From: Gammaproteobacteria bacterium UBA7803
GTDB taxonomy: Bacteria > Pseudomonadota > Gammaproteobacteria > Pseudomonadales > Azotimanducaceae
DNA: 63,520 nt
Direction: 5' to 3'
NCBI GenBank assembly: GCA_002480525.1
Contig: DLCH01000004.1
Location: 1-63,520, forward strand
Under the pieces are notes generated by a model. That model ran no database searches, was not told where the DNA came from, and saw only the letters and a program-made list of their open reading frames with translations. Position 1 is the stretch's first letter, and every line of letters starts with the position of its first letter. Shown here piece after piece: positions 1 to 9,300 of this stretch. Position numbers and translations under genes: made by a program.

Positions 1-248
1 CGGTCCAGGTACTGCTCGCAGAAGAATCCACTGGCGGCGTCTCGCAGCCCGAACGCGGCGACCAGCCCGAGGTCGGCGTCGAAGGCGCCGACCAGGGTCG
101 GTGAGTCGTCGTCGACCTCCGCGCCGAAGTGGTCGAGAAAGCACTGCCGGATGAACGCGAGCACCTGCCCGCGGCTGCCGGCATCTCCGGCGCACGTCAG
201 GGTCAGACGGGCGTTTCCGGCCAGGATCTCCGAACCGAGTGGCGACAT
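1..248 (-). CDS. Thermostable hemolysin-family protein (3' part cut by window edge)
   Basis: Reading the minus strand from the ATG at 248 gives 82 residues that run off the left edge. The visible part contains the conserved core of the thermostable hemolysin (delta-VPH) family: a helix ending in CFLDHFGAEVDD, then SPTLVGAFDADLGLVAAFGLR, and the FFCEQYLD segment at the edge. Family members are about 200 residues, have a GNAT-like fold, and their role in non-pathogens is unclear despite the name. The gene follows the kinase-like gene on the same strand with an 81-bp gap, so it may share a transcript with it. The assignment rests on motif recognition of a fragment. Confidence 0.7.
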   Translation of the reverse strand, partial: MSPLGSEILAGNARLTLTCAGDAGSRGQVLAFIRQCFLDHFGAEVDDDSPTLVGAFDADLGLVAAFGLRDAASGFFCEQYLD

Positions 249-329
249 CGATGCGCTCCCGCTGCCTTGTTGCCTGCCGTTGGAGAGCGGCGGCCGCAGG
301 AATCCATCGGCGGGAATTGCATCAATGTG

Positions 330-977
330 TTACGGACTGTGTCCTGGTTCACGATCGTCGCTGCCGGTGCCGTGAAGGGCGGCGCCATAGGCGGCTTCCA
401 GACGGTCGGCTTCGTCGTCGCGCAGGTGAGGCGCCAGATAGCGCTGCAGCCGGGCCAGGTCGGTGCGGCGCTTGAGCGGGTTGCGGCGGGCCTTTTCCAG
501 ATCGATCAGGGTCACCGGGTAGTCGGGGCCCGGTCCGACCAGCAGGTGCTGGGGATAGAGCGCGCCGTGGACCCAGCCGGCGCGATGGAGCCGGCCGACG
601 AGCGCGCCGGACCGGTCGAGGATCCTGCCGCGATCGGCTCCGGGCTCGGCCAGGGCCTCGATCAGCGAACGGCCGTCCCGGACTGCCTCGACGACCAGTT
701 CCGCCTCCGGGCCCGACTCGTGGTAGGCGACGATGTCGGGGACCGGTATGCCGCGCGCCCGGCACGCCTGCAGCGCCCGCAGCTCCCGGCGCAGAGTGGG
801 GGTTCTGCGGAACAGCCGCCAGACCGGGCGGCAGTAGTAGGCGCGCTGACGCTTGGCGTAGACCTGGCCCGCCGGCCGCCCCCAGGCTTCGCCGGGCTCG
901 AGGTAGACGGCGCTGACGCCGATCCCGTCCCGGCTCTGGGGCGGTTTGACGAGGCGGCTCGGGTCCGGCTCAGTCAT
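330..977 (-). CDS. Lipopolysaccharide kinase InaA / Kdo-kinase-like protein
   Basis: A 215-residue protein with a protein-kinase-like fold of the InaA/WaaP/KdkA type. Visible landmarks are a putative beta3 lysine (VYAKRQ, K42), a helix-C glutamate (RRELRAL, about E65), the degenerate catalytic loop GWVHGALYPQHLLV (about 134-147) and LIDLEKAR (157-164), which carries the metal-binding Asp of the DFG-equivalent. Members phosphorylate lipopolysaccharide core sugars or related cell-surface substrates at the inner face of the inner membrane. The start overlaps the end of the methyltransferase gene by 8 bp (970-977), so the two are translationally coupled. No lipopolysaccharide glycosyltransferases lie next to it here, so the substrate is unknown. 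Confidence 0.75.
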   Translation of the reverse strand: MTEPDPSRLVKPPQSRDGIGVSAVYLEPGEAWGRPAGQVYAKRQRAYYCRPVWRLFRRTPTLRRELRALQACRARGIPVPDIVAYHESGPEAELVVEAVRDGRSLIEALAEPGADRGRILDRSGALVGRLHRAGWVHGALYPQHLLVGPGPDYPVTLIDLEKARRNPLKRRTDLARLQRYLAPHLRDDEADRLEAAYGAALHGTGSDDREPGHSP

Positions 978-1617
978 GCTCGAGCAGGTAGAGCCGCCAC
1001 ATGTAGATCAGGGGCCAGACGTCGTAGGCCCGCACGATCCGGAAGCCGGCCTGCTCGAACTCCGCTTCCACCTCCTCCCGGCGTCGGCACCGGCGCTTCC
1101 CGTAGCCGGGCTCGTCCGGCGGCGGCGGCTTGCGCAGCCGCCGGTTGCCGGCCAGATTGCCGTCCACCCACAGAGAGACGGCAGCGTGCCGTCTGGAGAC
1201 GCGTTTCAGCTCGCCGAGCAGAGCCTGCCGGTCCCCCGGCATCGCGAGATGATGGTAGAAGCGCATGCAGGCGGCAAAGTCCACGCACTGGTCGGGCAGG
1301 TCCATGTCGAAGGCCGAGGTCTCGACGAGCCGTTCCGGCAGCTTCGGCCCGAGCCGGTTGCCGGCAGCGACTTCCAGCATGCCGGCGCTGCCGTCGCCGG
1401 CGATCAGCGATTCGACGCCGGCCTCGGCGAACACGGGCCAGAAACGGCCGGTGCCGCAAGGCAGGTCCAGGGCGGTGGTCGGCGATCCCGCGTCCCGCAA
1501 TGCGTGCCGCAGGCAGGCACGCTCGCGCCAGGTGGTCAGGCGGGTCCGCAGGCTCTTGTCGTGATGCACCTGATAGTGCCGGGCACGGTCGCGGCTATAG
1601 TGGTCGATGTTGGACAC
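970..1617 (-). CDS. Class I SAM-dependent methyltransferase
   Basis: A 215-residue protein beginning at a GTG (1617) with a GGGGAG ribosome binding site just upstream. A longer in-frame reading to 1785 would run into the divergent sigma-factor gene and is not supported by its composition. Motif I is TALDLPCGTGRFW (about 48-60) and the acidic residue after beta2 is in AGDGSAGM (D75). The SAM-binding Rossmann core is therefore intact, and the C-terminal half (MRFYHHL, VSLWVDG) fits UbiE/Methyltransf_11-like enzymes. The substrate cannot be read from the sequence. It overlaps the InaA-like kinase by 8 bp and is divergent from the ECF sigma gene. Confidence 0.8.
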   Translation of the reverse strand: MSNIDHYSRDRARHYQVHHDKSLRTRLTTWRERACLRHALRDAGSPTTALDLPCGTGRFWPVFAEAGVESLIAGDGSAGMLEVAAGNRLGPKLPERLVETSAFDMDLPDQCVDFAACMRFYHHLAMPGDRQALLGELKRVSRRHAAVSLWVDGNLAGNRRLRKPPPPDEPGYGKRRCRRREEVEAEFEQAGFRIVRAYDVWPLIYMWRLYLLEHD

Positions 1618-1750
1618 CTCGGCTCCCCGCCGGTGGTCGGTGGTGACAGGGTTGGACGCGCCCGGGCGCGGAAATCCGTCGCGACGGGCGGCGATTGATT
1701 CCGGGCCCGGCGAACGTCCAACGGTCCGAACGCAAGCATACCAGCGAACG

Positions 1751-2365
1751 ATGCACGATCCCGACAAGGAACTGGTCAAGAGCATGGTTGCCGGCCGGGA
1801 CCGGGCGTTCCGGACGTTCTTCGATCAGTTTTTTCCACGGGTCTACCGGTTCTGTATCCGACGGCTCGACGACGCGGCCGCCGAGGAGGTGACCCAGGCG
1901 GTGCTGGTGATCGCCATCCGCCGCATCGAGACCTATCGCGGCGAGGCGAGCCTGTTCACCTGGCTGTGTCAGATCGCCCGCCACGAGATCGCCGCCCACT
2001 ACCGGCGGGCCGCGCGGCACCGCGACGTCGTGCCCATCGACGAGGACGACGGGGTCCGGTCCGAGCTGGAGTCCCTGGCGGCGGAGCCCGAGCTCACACC
2101 GGAGCGGCTGGCCCACCGGGGTCAGGTGCAGGAGGTGGTGCAGCTCATTCTCGACCATCTGCCCGGCGACTACGGCCGGGTGCTGGAGCTCAAGTACATG
2201 GAAGGCTATTCGGTGGACGAGATCGCCGCTCAGCTCTCGACCACGCCCATCGCGATTCAGTCCATGCTGGCGCGGGCGCGGAGCGCGTTCCGCAGGCAGT
2301 ACGCCGCCGTGGCTGACGAGATTGCCGACATGGTGTCCGGTCCGGGCACCGGGAGCACGGAATGA
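1751..2365 (+). CDS. ECF-type RNA polymerase sigma factor (module 1)
   Basis: A 204-residue sigma-70 family protein. Region 2 is seen as AFRTFFDQFFPRVYRF with the region 2.3/2.4 helix RIETYRGEASLFTWLCQIAR, and region 4 as LPGDYGRVLELKYMEGYS followed by the helix-turn-helix VDEIAAQLSTTPIAIQSMLARAR. No region 1 or 3 is present, as is typical of ECF factors. The ATG at 1751 is chosen because upstream in-frame codons overlap the divergent methyltransferase gene. Its stop overlaps the anti-sigma start by ATGA (2362-2365), and an STN-domain TonB receptor follows. This is the layout of a cell-surface signalling system in which the FecR-like protein holds the sigma factor until the receptor binds ligand. 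Confidence 0.92.
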   Translation: MHDPDKELVKSMVAGRDRAFRTFFDQFFPRVYRFCIRRLDDAAAEEVTQAVLVIAIRRIETYRGEASLFTWLCQIARHEIAAHYRRAARHRDVVPIDEDDGVRSELESLAAEPELTPERLAHRGQVQEVVQLILDHLPGDYGRVLELKYMEGYSVDEIAAQLSTTPIAIQSMLARARSAFRRQYAAVADEIADMVSGPGTGSTE

Positions 2366-3312
2366 ACGACAGGCAGGACCAGGATCTCGAGGCGCTGCTC
2401 GGCGGGATCGCGCCCCGGCGGGAGCCGCCGGACGACGTCCGGCAGCGCGTGTTCGCCGAGGTTGATCAGGTATGGCGTCAGCGCCGGCGGCGGCGCTGGC
2501 GGCTGCCCGCCGCGCTCGCGGCGAGCACGCTGCTGGCGGCGGTCGTGGCGCTGCTGGTGACGGCGCCCGGCCCCGGCGTGACGCTGGAGGTCGCCCAGGG
2601 CGGCGGCGTGTGGGTCGACGGCCTGTTCGAGCCCGCGGGCAGCATGGTCATCCTGGATCCCGGCGCCCGGGTCGAGGCCAGAGGCGGCACGCGACTGATG
2701 TCCCCGGACGGCGTCGAGGTCCGTCTGCGGCAGGGCACCCGGCTCACCTGGCTGGCGCCGCGGGAGTTCGAGCTCGGTCATGGCGCCGTCTACGTGGACA
2801 CCGGCGGTCTGTCCGGCATGCGGGTGCACACGCGCATGGGCATCGTCCGCGACATCGGCACTGTGTTCATGGTCACCCTGGACGAGACGGCCATGGAAGT
2901 GGCGATCCGCGACGGCTTGGTAGCCATCGAGACCGATCGCGGCGACTACCGTGCCGGCGCCAGCGGCACGGAGGGTGACGTCGTGAAGGTGGACGCGCAC
3001 CGCATCGTGGCCGAGCGGGTGCCGGCCAGCTCGGATCGCTGGTCGTGGATCTACGAGGTCCATCCCGGCTACCGGCAGGCGAGCATCGACGCGTTGCTCG
3101 GCGCCATCGCTGCGGACCTCGGTCTGTCGCTGGAGTTCGCGACCCCGGCGGCGGGCGCCCGGGCCCGCGAGCGCCGGCTGGAGGGTGAGCTCGCCGGGCT
3201 GACCCCGCGCGAAGCCCTGGACGTGGTGCTGGCGACCACGGGTCTCGAGCGTCGTGACGGCGAGCCGGGCCGGCTGGTGATCGCGCTGCCGTCCGCGGCG
3301 GAACCCAAGTAG
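2362..3312 (+). CDS. FecR-like anti-sigma factor / sigma regulator (module 1)
   Basis: A 316-residue inner-membrane protein. Residues 1-45 are cytoplasmic and end in an Arg-rich stretch, one transmembrane helix covers about 48-67, and the rest is periplasmic. The FecR domain lies around 85-195 (GSMVILDPGARVEARGG, RLRQGTRLTWLAPREFELGHG, VRDIGTVFMVTLDE). The C-terminal about 75 residues (LLGAIAADLGLSLEFA through EALDVVLATTGLERR) look like an STN (secretin/TonB short N-terminal) fold. The same fold occurs at the N-terminus of the downstream receptor, as in FecR, where this part contacts the receptor signalling domain. It is coupled by ATGA to the sigma gene. Its likely role is to transmit receptor occupancy to the sigma factor. 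Confidence 0.88.
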   Translation: MNDRQDQDLEALLGGIAPRREPPDDVRQRVFAEVDQVWRQRRRRRWRLPAALAASTLLAAVVALLVTAPGPGVTLEVAQGGGVWVDGLFEPAGSMVILDPGARVEARGGTRLMSPDGVEVRLRQGTRLTWLAPREFELGHGAVYVDTGGLSGMRVHTRMGIVRDIGTVFMVTLDETAMEVAIRDGLVAIETDRGDYRAGASGTEGDVVKVDAHRIVAERVPASSDRWSWIYEVHPGYRQASIDALLGAIAADLGLSLEFATPAAGARARERRLEGELAGLTPREALDVVLATTGLERRDGEPGRLVIALPSAAEPK

Positions 3313-3344
3313 ACTGACGGCGAAGTCGGTCGCTCCGCCATGTC

Positions 3345-5612
3345 ATGCCGTTCAGTCCGGGTTTCCGTGCCCTCGTCTTCAGCGCGCTGCTGGCCGCCGC
3401 GGCATCGTCCGCGGCCCAGTCGCCGCCCGATGCGGCGCCGGAGCGGAGCCTGCGGGACGCGCTCAACGCGCTGCGCGAGGCCGGCCTGGAGCTGGTGTTC
3501 TCCGATGCGCTGGTGATCGCGGACTTCCGGACCGCACTACCGGTGGACCCGGAGGGCGACCTGCATGAGCAGGCGGTCCGGCTGCTCCGGCCGTTCGGTC
3601 TCGGGTTGTCCCGGGCTTCCACCGGCCTGTGGTACGTGGTCCGTGACCCCGCAGGTCCTCCGGCGGCGCTGGCCCCGGCCGAACCGTCCCCGGACGCCCT
3701 GCCGGTGCTGGAAACCCTGGTCGTGTCCGCGCCCCGCTACCGTCTCGTGCGCGGCCCGCGGGAACGCCGGGGGCTCGACCACGAGACGCTGCACACGCTG
3801 CCGGCGCTCGGCCGGGACGCCATGCGCGCCGTCAGCCTGCTGCCGGGGCAGGCGTCCGTGGGCGTCAGCGCGCGCCACCACATGCGCGGCGGCGACACCA
3901 ACGAAGTGCTCTACCTGCTCGACGGCGTCGAGTGGATCGAACCGTTCCACCTGAGCGATTTCCAGGGGATCTTCAGCGCGATCAACCCGACCCTGGTCGA
4001 CACCGTGGACGTCTACCACGCGGGCTTCCCGGTGCCCTACGGCTCCCGTCTGAGCGGCATCGTCGACGTCGGCCTGGTGGAAGCCGAGCGGCCGCTGCAG
4101 GGCCGGCTCGACGTCGATCTGGTCAGCGCTTCCGCCCAGGCGGCGGGCTACGCCGGGAACGTGTCGTGGCTGGCATCCGTCCGACGCAGCCTGATCGACG
4201 AGGTGTTCCATCTCCTCGACGAGGACTACGGCGAGCCGGCGTTTCTCGACGGGCTGATCCGGGTGCGCTGGGAGGACGGGCGGAGCGCGTGGACCTGGGG
4301 CCTGTTCAATGGCAGCGACGAGCTCACCCTCGACGATCCGGACGCAGGAGAGTCGGCGCAGGCCGACTACCACAACACCATGACCTGGCTGCGCGGCGAG
4401 CACTGGCTGAGCGATGGTCTGTCGACCGAAGTGACGATGTCCTACACCGACGTGGACAACGCGCGCGACGGCACCCTGGACGACGACGTGGACGCGGTGG
4501 GCACGCTGTCGGAGACCCGTGCGTTCCAGGTGGTGGCCGGCGAGGCGGCGATGCGCTGGCAGCCGGGCACGAGCTGGGTGCTGCAGTTCGGCACCCAGGC
4601 GTCCTGGCAGCGGGGCGTGTTTGACGTGGACATGGCCGCCGACTTCGGCGTGCTGGGCGACGGCCTTCAGACCGGCCCCCTGCGCCGGACGGTGGAGGCC
4701 GAACGGGACGGCACCCTGTACGGGGTGTTCGCCTCGGTCGGGTTCGCGCCGGCGGACCGTCTGCAGGTCGAAGCCGGCCTCCGCTACGACATGCAGGACA
4801 TCGACCCGGTGCACGATGCCGAGTGGAGCCCGCGTCTGCGCCTGCGCTACCGGAGCACGGCCGGCTGGACCGCCTTCCTGGACGCCGGCCGCTACACCCA
4901 GTATCAGAACCTCTACGAGCTGCAGCTCGACGATGGCCTGCTGGAACTGAATCCGCCGCAGTACGGGAATCAACTTAGTGTCGGCCTCGACGTGCCATGG
5001 CACGATACCTGGCACTTCGGGGTCGAAGCGTACGGTCGGCTCGTACGGGATCCATGGCAGCGGTTCGACAATCTTTACAACCCCTGGGTGCTGCTGCCGG
5101 AGCTGCATGCCGACCGGGTCCGGGCCACGCCCGAGCGTGCACGTGCCTACGGCGTCGAGGTATCGCTGGGCTACGAGCCGGACGGTGGGCTGCGCTGGTC
5201 GCTGTCCTACGCGGCCGCCCGATCACGGGAGCGCGTGGACGGCCGCTGGCGGAGCCGGCCGTGGGAACAGTCCAGCACCGGTAGGATCACGGCGGCCTGG
5301 CAACCGGGGCCGTGGGATTTCGGGGTCGCTCTCACGTATCACTCGGGGTGGCCGACGACGGCTCTGGTGGCCGGGCCGGACGATGCCTTCTACGGCGAAC
5401 GGCTGCCGGATTATGCCTCTCTCGATCTGCACGTCGCCCGTCGGTTCGAGTTCCCGCGGAGTGAACTCCAGGTATATCTGGATGTCGGCAATGTCACGGG
5501 TGCCGACAACGTCGGTGGCTACCGCTACGAGTCCGATGACGGCCGGCTCGACCGGGAAGCGCGCAGGCTGCTGCCGCGGCTGCCGGTGATCGGGCTGTCC
5601 TGGAGCTGGTGA
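3345..5612 (+). CDS. TonB-dependent receptor with STN signalling domain (module 1)
   Basis: A 755-residue outer-membrane receptor. It has a signal peptide (about 1-24), an STN domain (about 33-103, SLRDALNALREAGLELVFSD to LGLSRASTGLWYVVRD), a linker, a plug domain (about 120-250, with MRGGDTNEVLYLLDGVEW and GFPVPYGSRLSGIVDV) and a 22-strand-type barrel ending in the aromatic LSWSW. The STN domain and the neighbouring sigma and FecR genes indicate a receptor that both imports a ligand and signals. The ligand is unknown. It shares the plug signature DGVE..(P/A)(F/Y)HL(S/A)DFQ.(I/V)FSA and domain order with the receptor at 44417-46861, so the two modules are probably paralogues. The 32-bp gap to the FecR gene indicates co-transcription. 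Confidence 0.92.
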   Translation: MPFSPGFRALVFSALLAAAASSAAQSPPDAAPERSLRDALNALREAGLELVFSDALVIADFRTALPVDPEGDLHEQAVRLLRPFGLGLSRASTGLWYVVRDPAGPPAALAPAEPSPDALPVLETLVVSAPRYRLVRGPRERRGLDHETLHTLPALGRDAMRAVSLLPGQASVGVSARHHMRGGDTNEVLYLLDGVEWIEPFHLSDFQGIFSAINPTLVDTVDVYHAGFPVPYGSRLSGIVDVGLVEAERPLQGRLDVDLVSASAQAAGYAGNVSWLASVRRSLIDEVFHLLDEDYGEPAFLDGLIRVRWEDGRSAWTWGLFNGSDELTLDDPDAGESAQADYHNTMTWLRGEHWLSDGLSTEVTMSYTDVDNARDGTLDDDVDAVGTLSETRAFQVVAGEAAMRWQPGTSWVLQFGTQASWQRGVFDVDMAADFGVLGDGLQTGPLRRTVEAERDGTLYGVFASVGFAPADRLQVEAGLRYDMQDIDPVHDAEWSPRLRLRYRSTAGWTAFLDAGRYTQYQNLYELQLDDGLLELNPPQYGNQLSVGLDVPWHDTWHFGVEAYGRLVRDPWQRFDNLYNPWVLLPELHADRVRATPERARAYGVEVSLGYEPDGGLRWSLSYAAARSRERVDGRWRSRPWEQSSTGRITAAWQPGPWDFGVALTYHSGWPTTALVAGPDDAFYGERLPDYASLDLHVARRFEFPRSELQVYLDVGNVTGADNVGGYRYESDDGRLDREARRLLPRLPVIGLSWSW

Positions 5613-5653
5613 TCCAACGCCCGGAACGCCGGGCCGCACGAGGAGTACGGAAC

Positions 5654-6151
5654 ATGCAGAGCAGATCGCGACGGCGGATTCGGCTGGCGGCGCTGGGCCT
5701 GGCGGCGGTGCTCGTGGCCGGCTGCGCCTCCACGCCGCCGGACCCCGAGGCCGAAGCCCGCCGGCAGCAGGCGGTGGCGGACATCCTGAGCCAGCCCCTC
5801 GATGCGGAGGAGTACGGCGCGCCGCGGCGCTGCGTATCCAACCTGGTCGACCGGGATTTCGAAGCCCTCGGTGAACGCTATCTGGTGTTCGACGGTCCCG
5901 GGGGCAAACTGTGGCTGAACGAGCTGCGCGGCCGCTGTCCCGGCCTGGATCACGCCAACTCGCTGGTGTTCCGGAGTCGCAGCTTCCAGCTCTGCGAGCT
6001 CGATCAGTTCCGCATCTCGGATCTGTTCGTGTGGGAGCGCTATCGACGGCCGCCGTGGCTCTGGATGAACGGCATTCCTTGCACGCTGGGCAAGTTCCAG
6101 CCGGTGACGAAGGAGCAGGTTTCGGCGCTGCGGGAGACGTTCAAGCCCTGA
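5654..6151 (+). CDS. DUF6491-family lipoprotein
   Basis: A 165-residue predicted lipoprotein. After a basic N-terminus the lipobox LVAGC places the lipidated Cys at residue 24. The body carries the pattern seen in DUF6491 proteins: a Cys (RRCVSNLVDRDFEAL), a glycine-rich turn followed by LWLNELRGRCPGL, FRSRSFQLCELD and a final Cys in GIPCTLGKF. The function of the family is unknown. The ATG at 5654 is preceded by an AGGAGTACGG stretch and follows the receptor stop by 41 bp, so it may be the last gene of the module 1 transcript. It is convergent with the RND permease gene, with a REP pair in between. Confidence 0.8.
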   Translation: MQSRSRRRIRLAALGLAAVLVAGCASTPPDPEAEARRQQAVADILSQPLDAEEYGAPRRCVSNLVDRDFEALGERYLVFDGPGGKLWLNELRGRCPGLDHANSLVFRSRSFQLCELDQFRISDLFVWERYRRPPWLWMNGIPCTLGKFQPVTKEQVSALRETFKP

Positions 6152-6167
6152 GGACGGCGATCTCTTT

Positions 6168-6257
6168 GTAGGAGCGATCCGCGGCGGCCGCTCCAGATCG
6201 CGATTTCCGAATCGAACAGGCGCCAAGAAGAATCGCGATCTGGAGATCGCTCCTACA
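6168..6257. repeat. REP pair (REPIN-like) between convergent genes, first copy with expanded loop
   Basis: Two inverted copies of the REP unit GGAGCGATCTCCAGATCGC face each other: a plus copy at 6168-6204 and a minus copy at 6232-6256. The plus copy is aberrant because its GCGATC..GATCGC stem is split by a GC-rich, internally palindromic stretch (about CGCGGCGGCCGC), making it 12 nt longer than other copies. It sits between the stop codons of the DUF6491 lipoprotein (+) and the RND permease (-). Confidence 0.9.
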
Positions 6258-6309
6258 GGTCCCGTCATCGTGCCGGGCCGGGGATGTTCCCACGGGCAAC
6301 GGGGCGAGG

Positions 6310-9300
6310 TCAGCCGGCCGAGGTGGGCGTCGGCTCGGCGCTGCCGCTGCGGGGCGCGGGGTGGACCTCCAGCTCCCGCTCCAGCCGGCGGCTGTTCTCC
6401 AGCGGTGAGGTGCCGCCGCCGGAGATGAGGCGGTAGGCCACGGGCACGATGAACAGGGTGAAGAAGGTCGCCACCGTGACGCCGCTGAAGACCACGATGC
6501 CGATGACCTGACGGGTCTCGGCGCCGGGGCCGGAGCCGAGGATCAGCGGCAGGGTGCCGGCGGCGGTGGTGATGGTGGTCATGACGATGGGCCGCAGGCG
6601 CACCTCGCAGGCGGTGACCAGCGCCTCCATGAACTCGACGCCCTCGTCCCGGAGCTGATTGGCGAATTCGACGATCAGAATGCCGTTCTTGGCCGCCAGG
6701 CCCACCAGCATCACCAGACCGATCTGGCTGTAGATGTTGACCGTGTTGCCGGTCGCCCACAGGCCCAGCAGCCCGCCGGCGATGGCGATGGGCACCGTCA
6801 GCATGATCGTGAGCGGATGGCGGAAGCTCTCGAACTGAGCCGCCAGCGCCAGGAACACCACGGCGATGCCGAGCAGCATCACGAACATCACCGAGGCGCT
6901 GGATTGCTGCAGATCCCGGGTCTGGCCCTTGTAGTCGACGACGACGCCCTCCGGCAGGTGATCCCGGACCAGGCCCTCCAGATAGGTCACGGCCTCGCCG
7001 AGGGTCAGCTCCGGCGCCAGGTTCGCTTCGAGAGTGATGGCGCGCACCCGGTTGTAGCGGTTCAGACTGTTGGAGTCCGCGAACTCTTCCAGGCGGACCA
7101 GATTGGACAGAGGTATCAGCTCGCCGGTGGTCGACGAGCGCACGTAGATGTTCTCCATCGACGACGGCGTGCGCTGGGTGTCGCGCTCGCCTTCGAGGAT
7201 CACTTCGTATTCCTCGCCGTTGTCGATGTAGGTGGTGACCCGGCGGGAGCCGAGCAGGGTCTCCAGCGTCCGGCCGATGTCGGCAATGGACACGCCGAGA
7301 TCGGCGGAGCGGTTGTAGTCGATGTGCACCTTGAGCTGGGGCTGGGTCTCCTTGTAGTCCCAGTCGAGGCCCAGCAGCCCTGGATTGTCCTGGTCGATCT
7401 GCGCCAGCAGGATGTCCCGCCACTCGGCCAGCTCCTCGTAGGTGCCGCCGCCGATCACGAACTGGAGAGGTTTGTCGGCATTCGAGCCGAAGCCCTGGCG
7501 CATCACCGGGAAAGCCATCACGCCGGGCAGGTCCGACAGCAACTGGCGGACCTCGTCGACGATCACGAAGCCGCTGCGGCGCTGATCGAAGGGGGACAGC
7601 ACGATGATCACCGCACCGGAGTTGAAACGCGGCACGCCGCCGAAGCCGCCGGGGGTGCGCACCAGCAGCCGCTGCACCTCGCCGGACTCGACGTAGGGCA
7701 TGAGCCGGCGCTCGATCTCGTCCATGTAGGGCTTCATGTACTCGTAGGTCGCCCCTTCCGGGCCCCGCACGAAGGTGAAGAAGCTGCCCCGGTCCTCGTC
7801 CGGCGTGTACTCCGAGGGAATCACCCGGATCAGCAGCACGCTCGAGGCGAGGATCGCCAGGAACGTCACCACGGCGATGATCCAGTGGCGCAGCACGAAA
7901 GTCAGCATGCGCCGGTAGATGCCGTTCACCACGGTGAAGTTGTGGTCGATCATCCGGGTGAGTCGGTTCTCGCCCTCGCTGGAGCGCAGCACTTTGGACG
8001 CCAGTGCGGGCGCCAGGGTCAGCGCGACGATGGAGGAGAACACCACCGCTGCGGCCATCGACAGGGCGAACTCCGAAAACAGCCGGCCGATGTCGCCTTC
8101 CAGGAACGCGATGGGCACGAACACGGCCACCAGCACGGCGGTGGTGGCGACGATGGCGAAACCGACCTGGCGCGCGCCGCGGTAGGCGGCGACCAGCGGC
8201 GTCTCACCGTAGTGGTCGATGCGCCGGTGGATGTTCTCGAGCATGACGATGGCGTCGTCCACCACCAGGCCGATGGCCAGCACCAGCGCCAGCAGGGTCA
8301 GCAGATTGACCGAGAAACCGAGCGCGTACAGGGCGATGAAGGTGGCGATGATGCACACCGGCACGGTCACCGCCGGGACCAGCATGGCGCGCACGCTGCC
8401 GAGGAACAGGAAGATGGTGAGCACCACCAGGCCGACGGCGATGAACAGGGTCTTGTACACCTCGTTGACCGCACCCTCGACGAAGATCGACGAGTCGTAG
8501 CTCTGCTCGAAGCTCATGCCCTCGGGCAGGGATGGCGTCAGCACCTCCATCTGCCGCTTGGCGGCGCGGGCCACGTCCAGCAGGTTGGCCGTGGACTGGC
8601 GCACCACGCCGAGCCCTACCTGGGGAATGCCGTTGCCGCGGAAGAACGTGCGGTCTTCCTCGGTGCCCTTCTCCACCCGGGCCACGTCGCCGAGGCGCAC
8701 CAGGTAGCCGTCGGCGCCCTCGGCGATGACCAGCCGGCGGAAGTCGTCGGCGTTCTCGAACTCGCGCTGCACCCGCACGGTGAACTGGCGCTCGATGGAT
8801 TCCACCTCGCCGGCGGGCAGCTCGACGTTGCCGGCGCGCAGGGCGTTCTCCACATCGCTGACGGTGAGACTGCGGGCCGCCAGCTCCTGCCGGTCGAGCC
8901 AGATCCGCATGGCGTAGCGCTGGGCGCCGCCGACGAATACCCGGGCCACGCCGTCCAGCACCGAGAAGCGGTCCACCAGATAGCGCTCGGCGTAGTCGGT
9001 CAGCTCCGGGACCGTCATGCGGTCGCTGGTCAGGTTGATCCACATGATCACCGACTCGTTGGAGTCGACCTTGCGCACCTCCGGCGGCTCGGCCTCGTCC
9101 GGCAGGGTCGACAGCACGCTCGACACCCGGTCGCGGATGTCGTTGGCGGCGGCGTCCACGTCCCGCCCGACGCTGAACTCCACGGTGATGTCGCTGCGCC
9201 CGTCCTGACTCGAGGACTCGATGAATTCGATGCCCTCGACGCCGGCGATGCGCTCCTCGATCACCTCGGTGATGCGCGTCTCGACCACGCTGGCCGCAGC

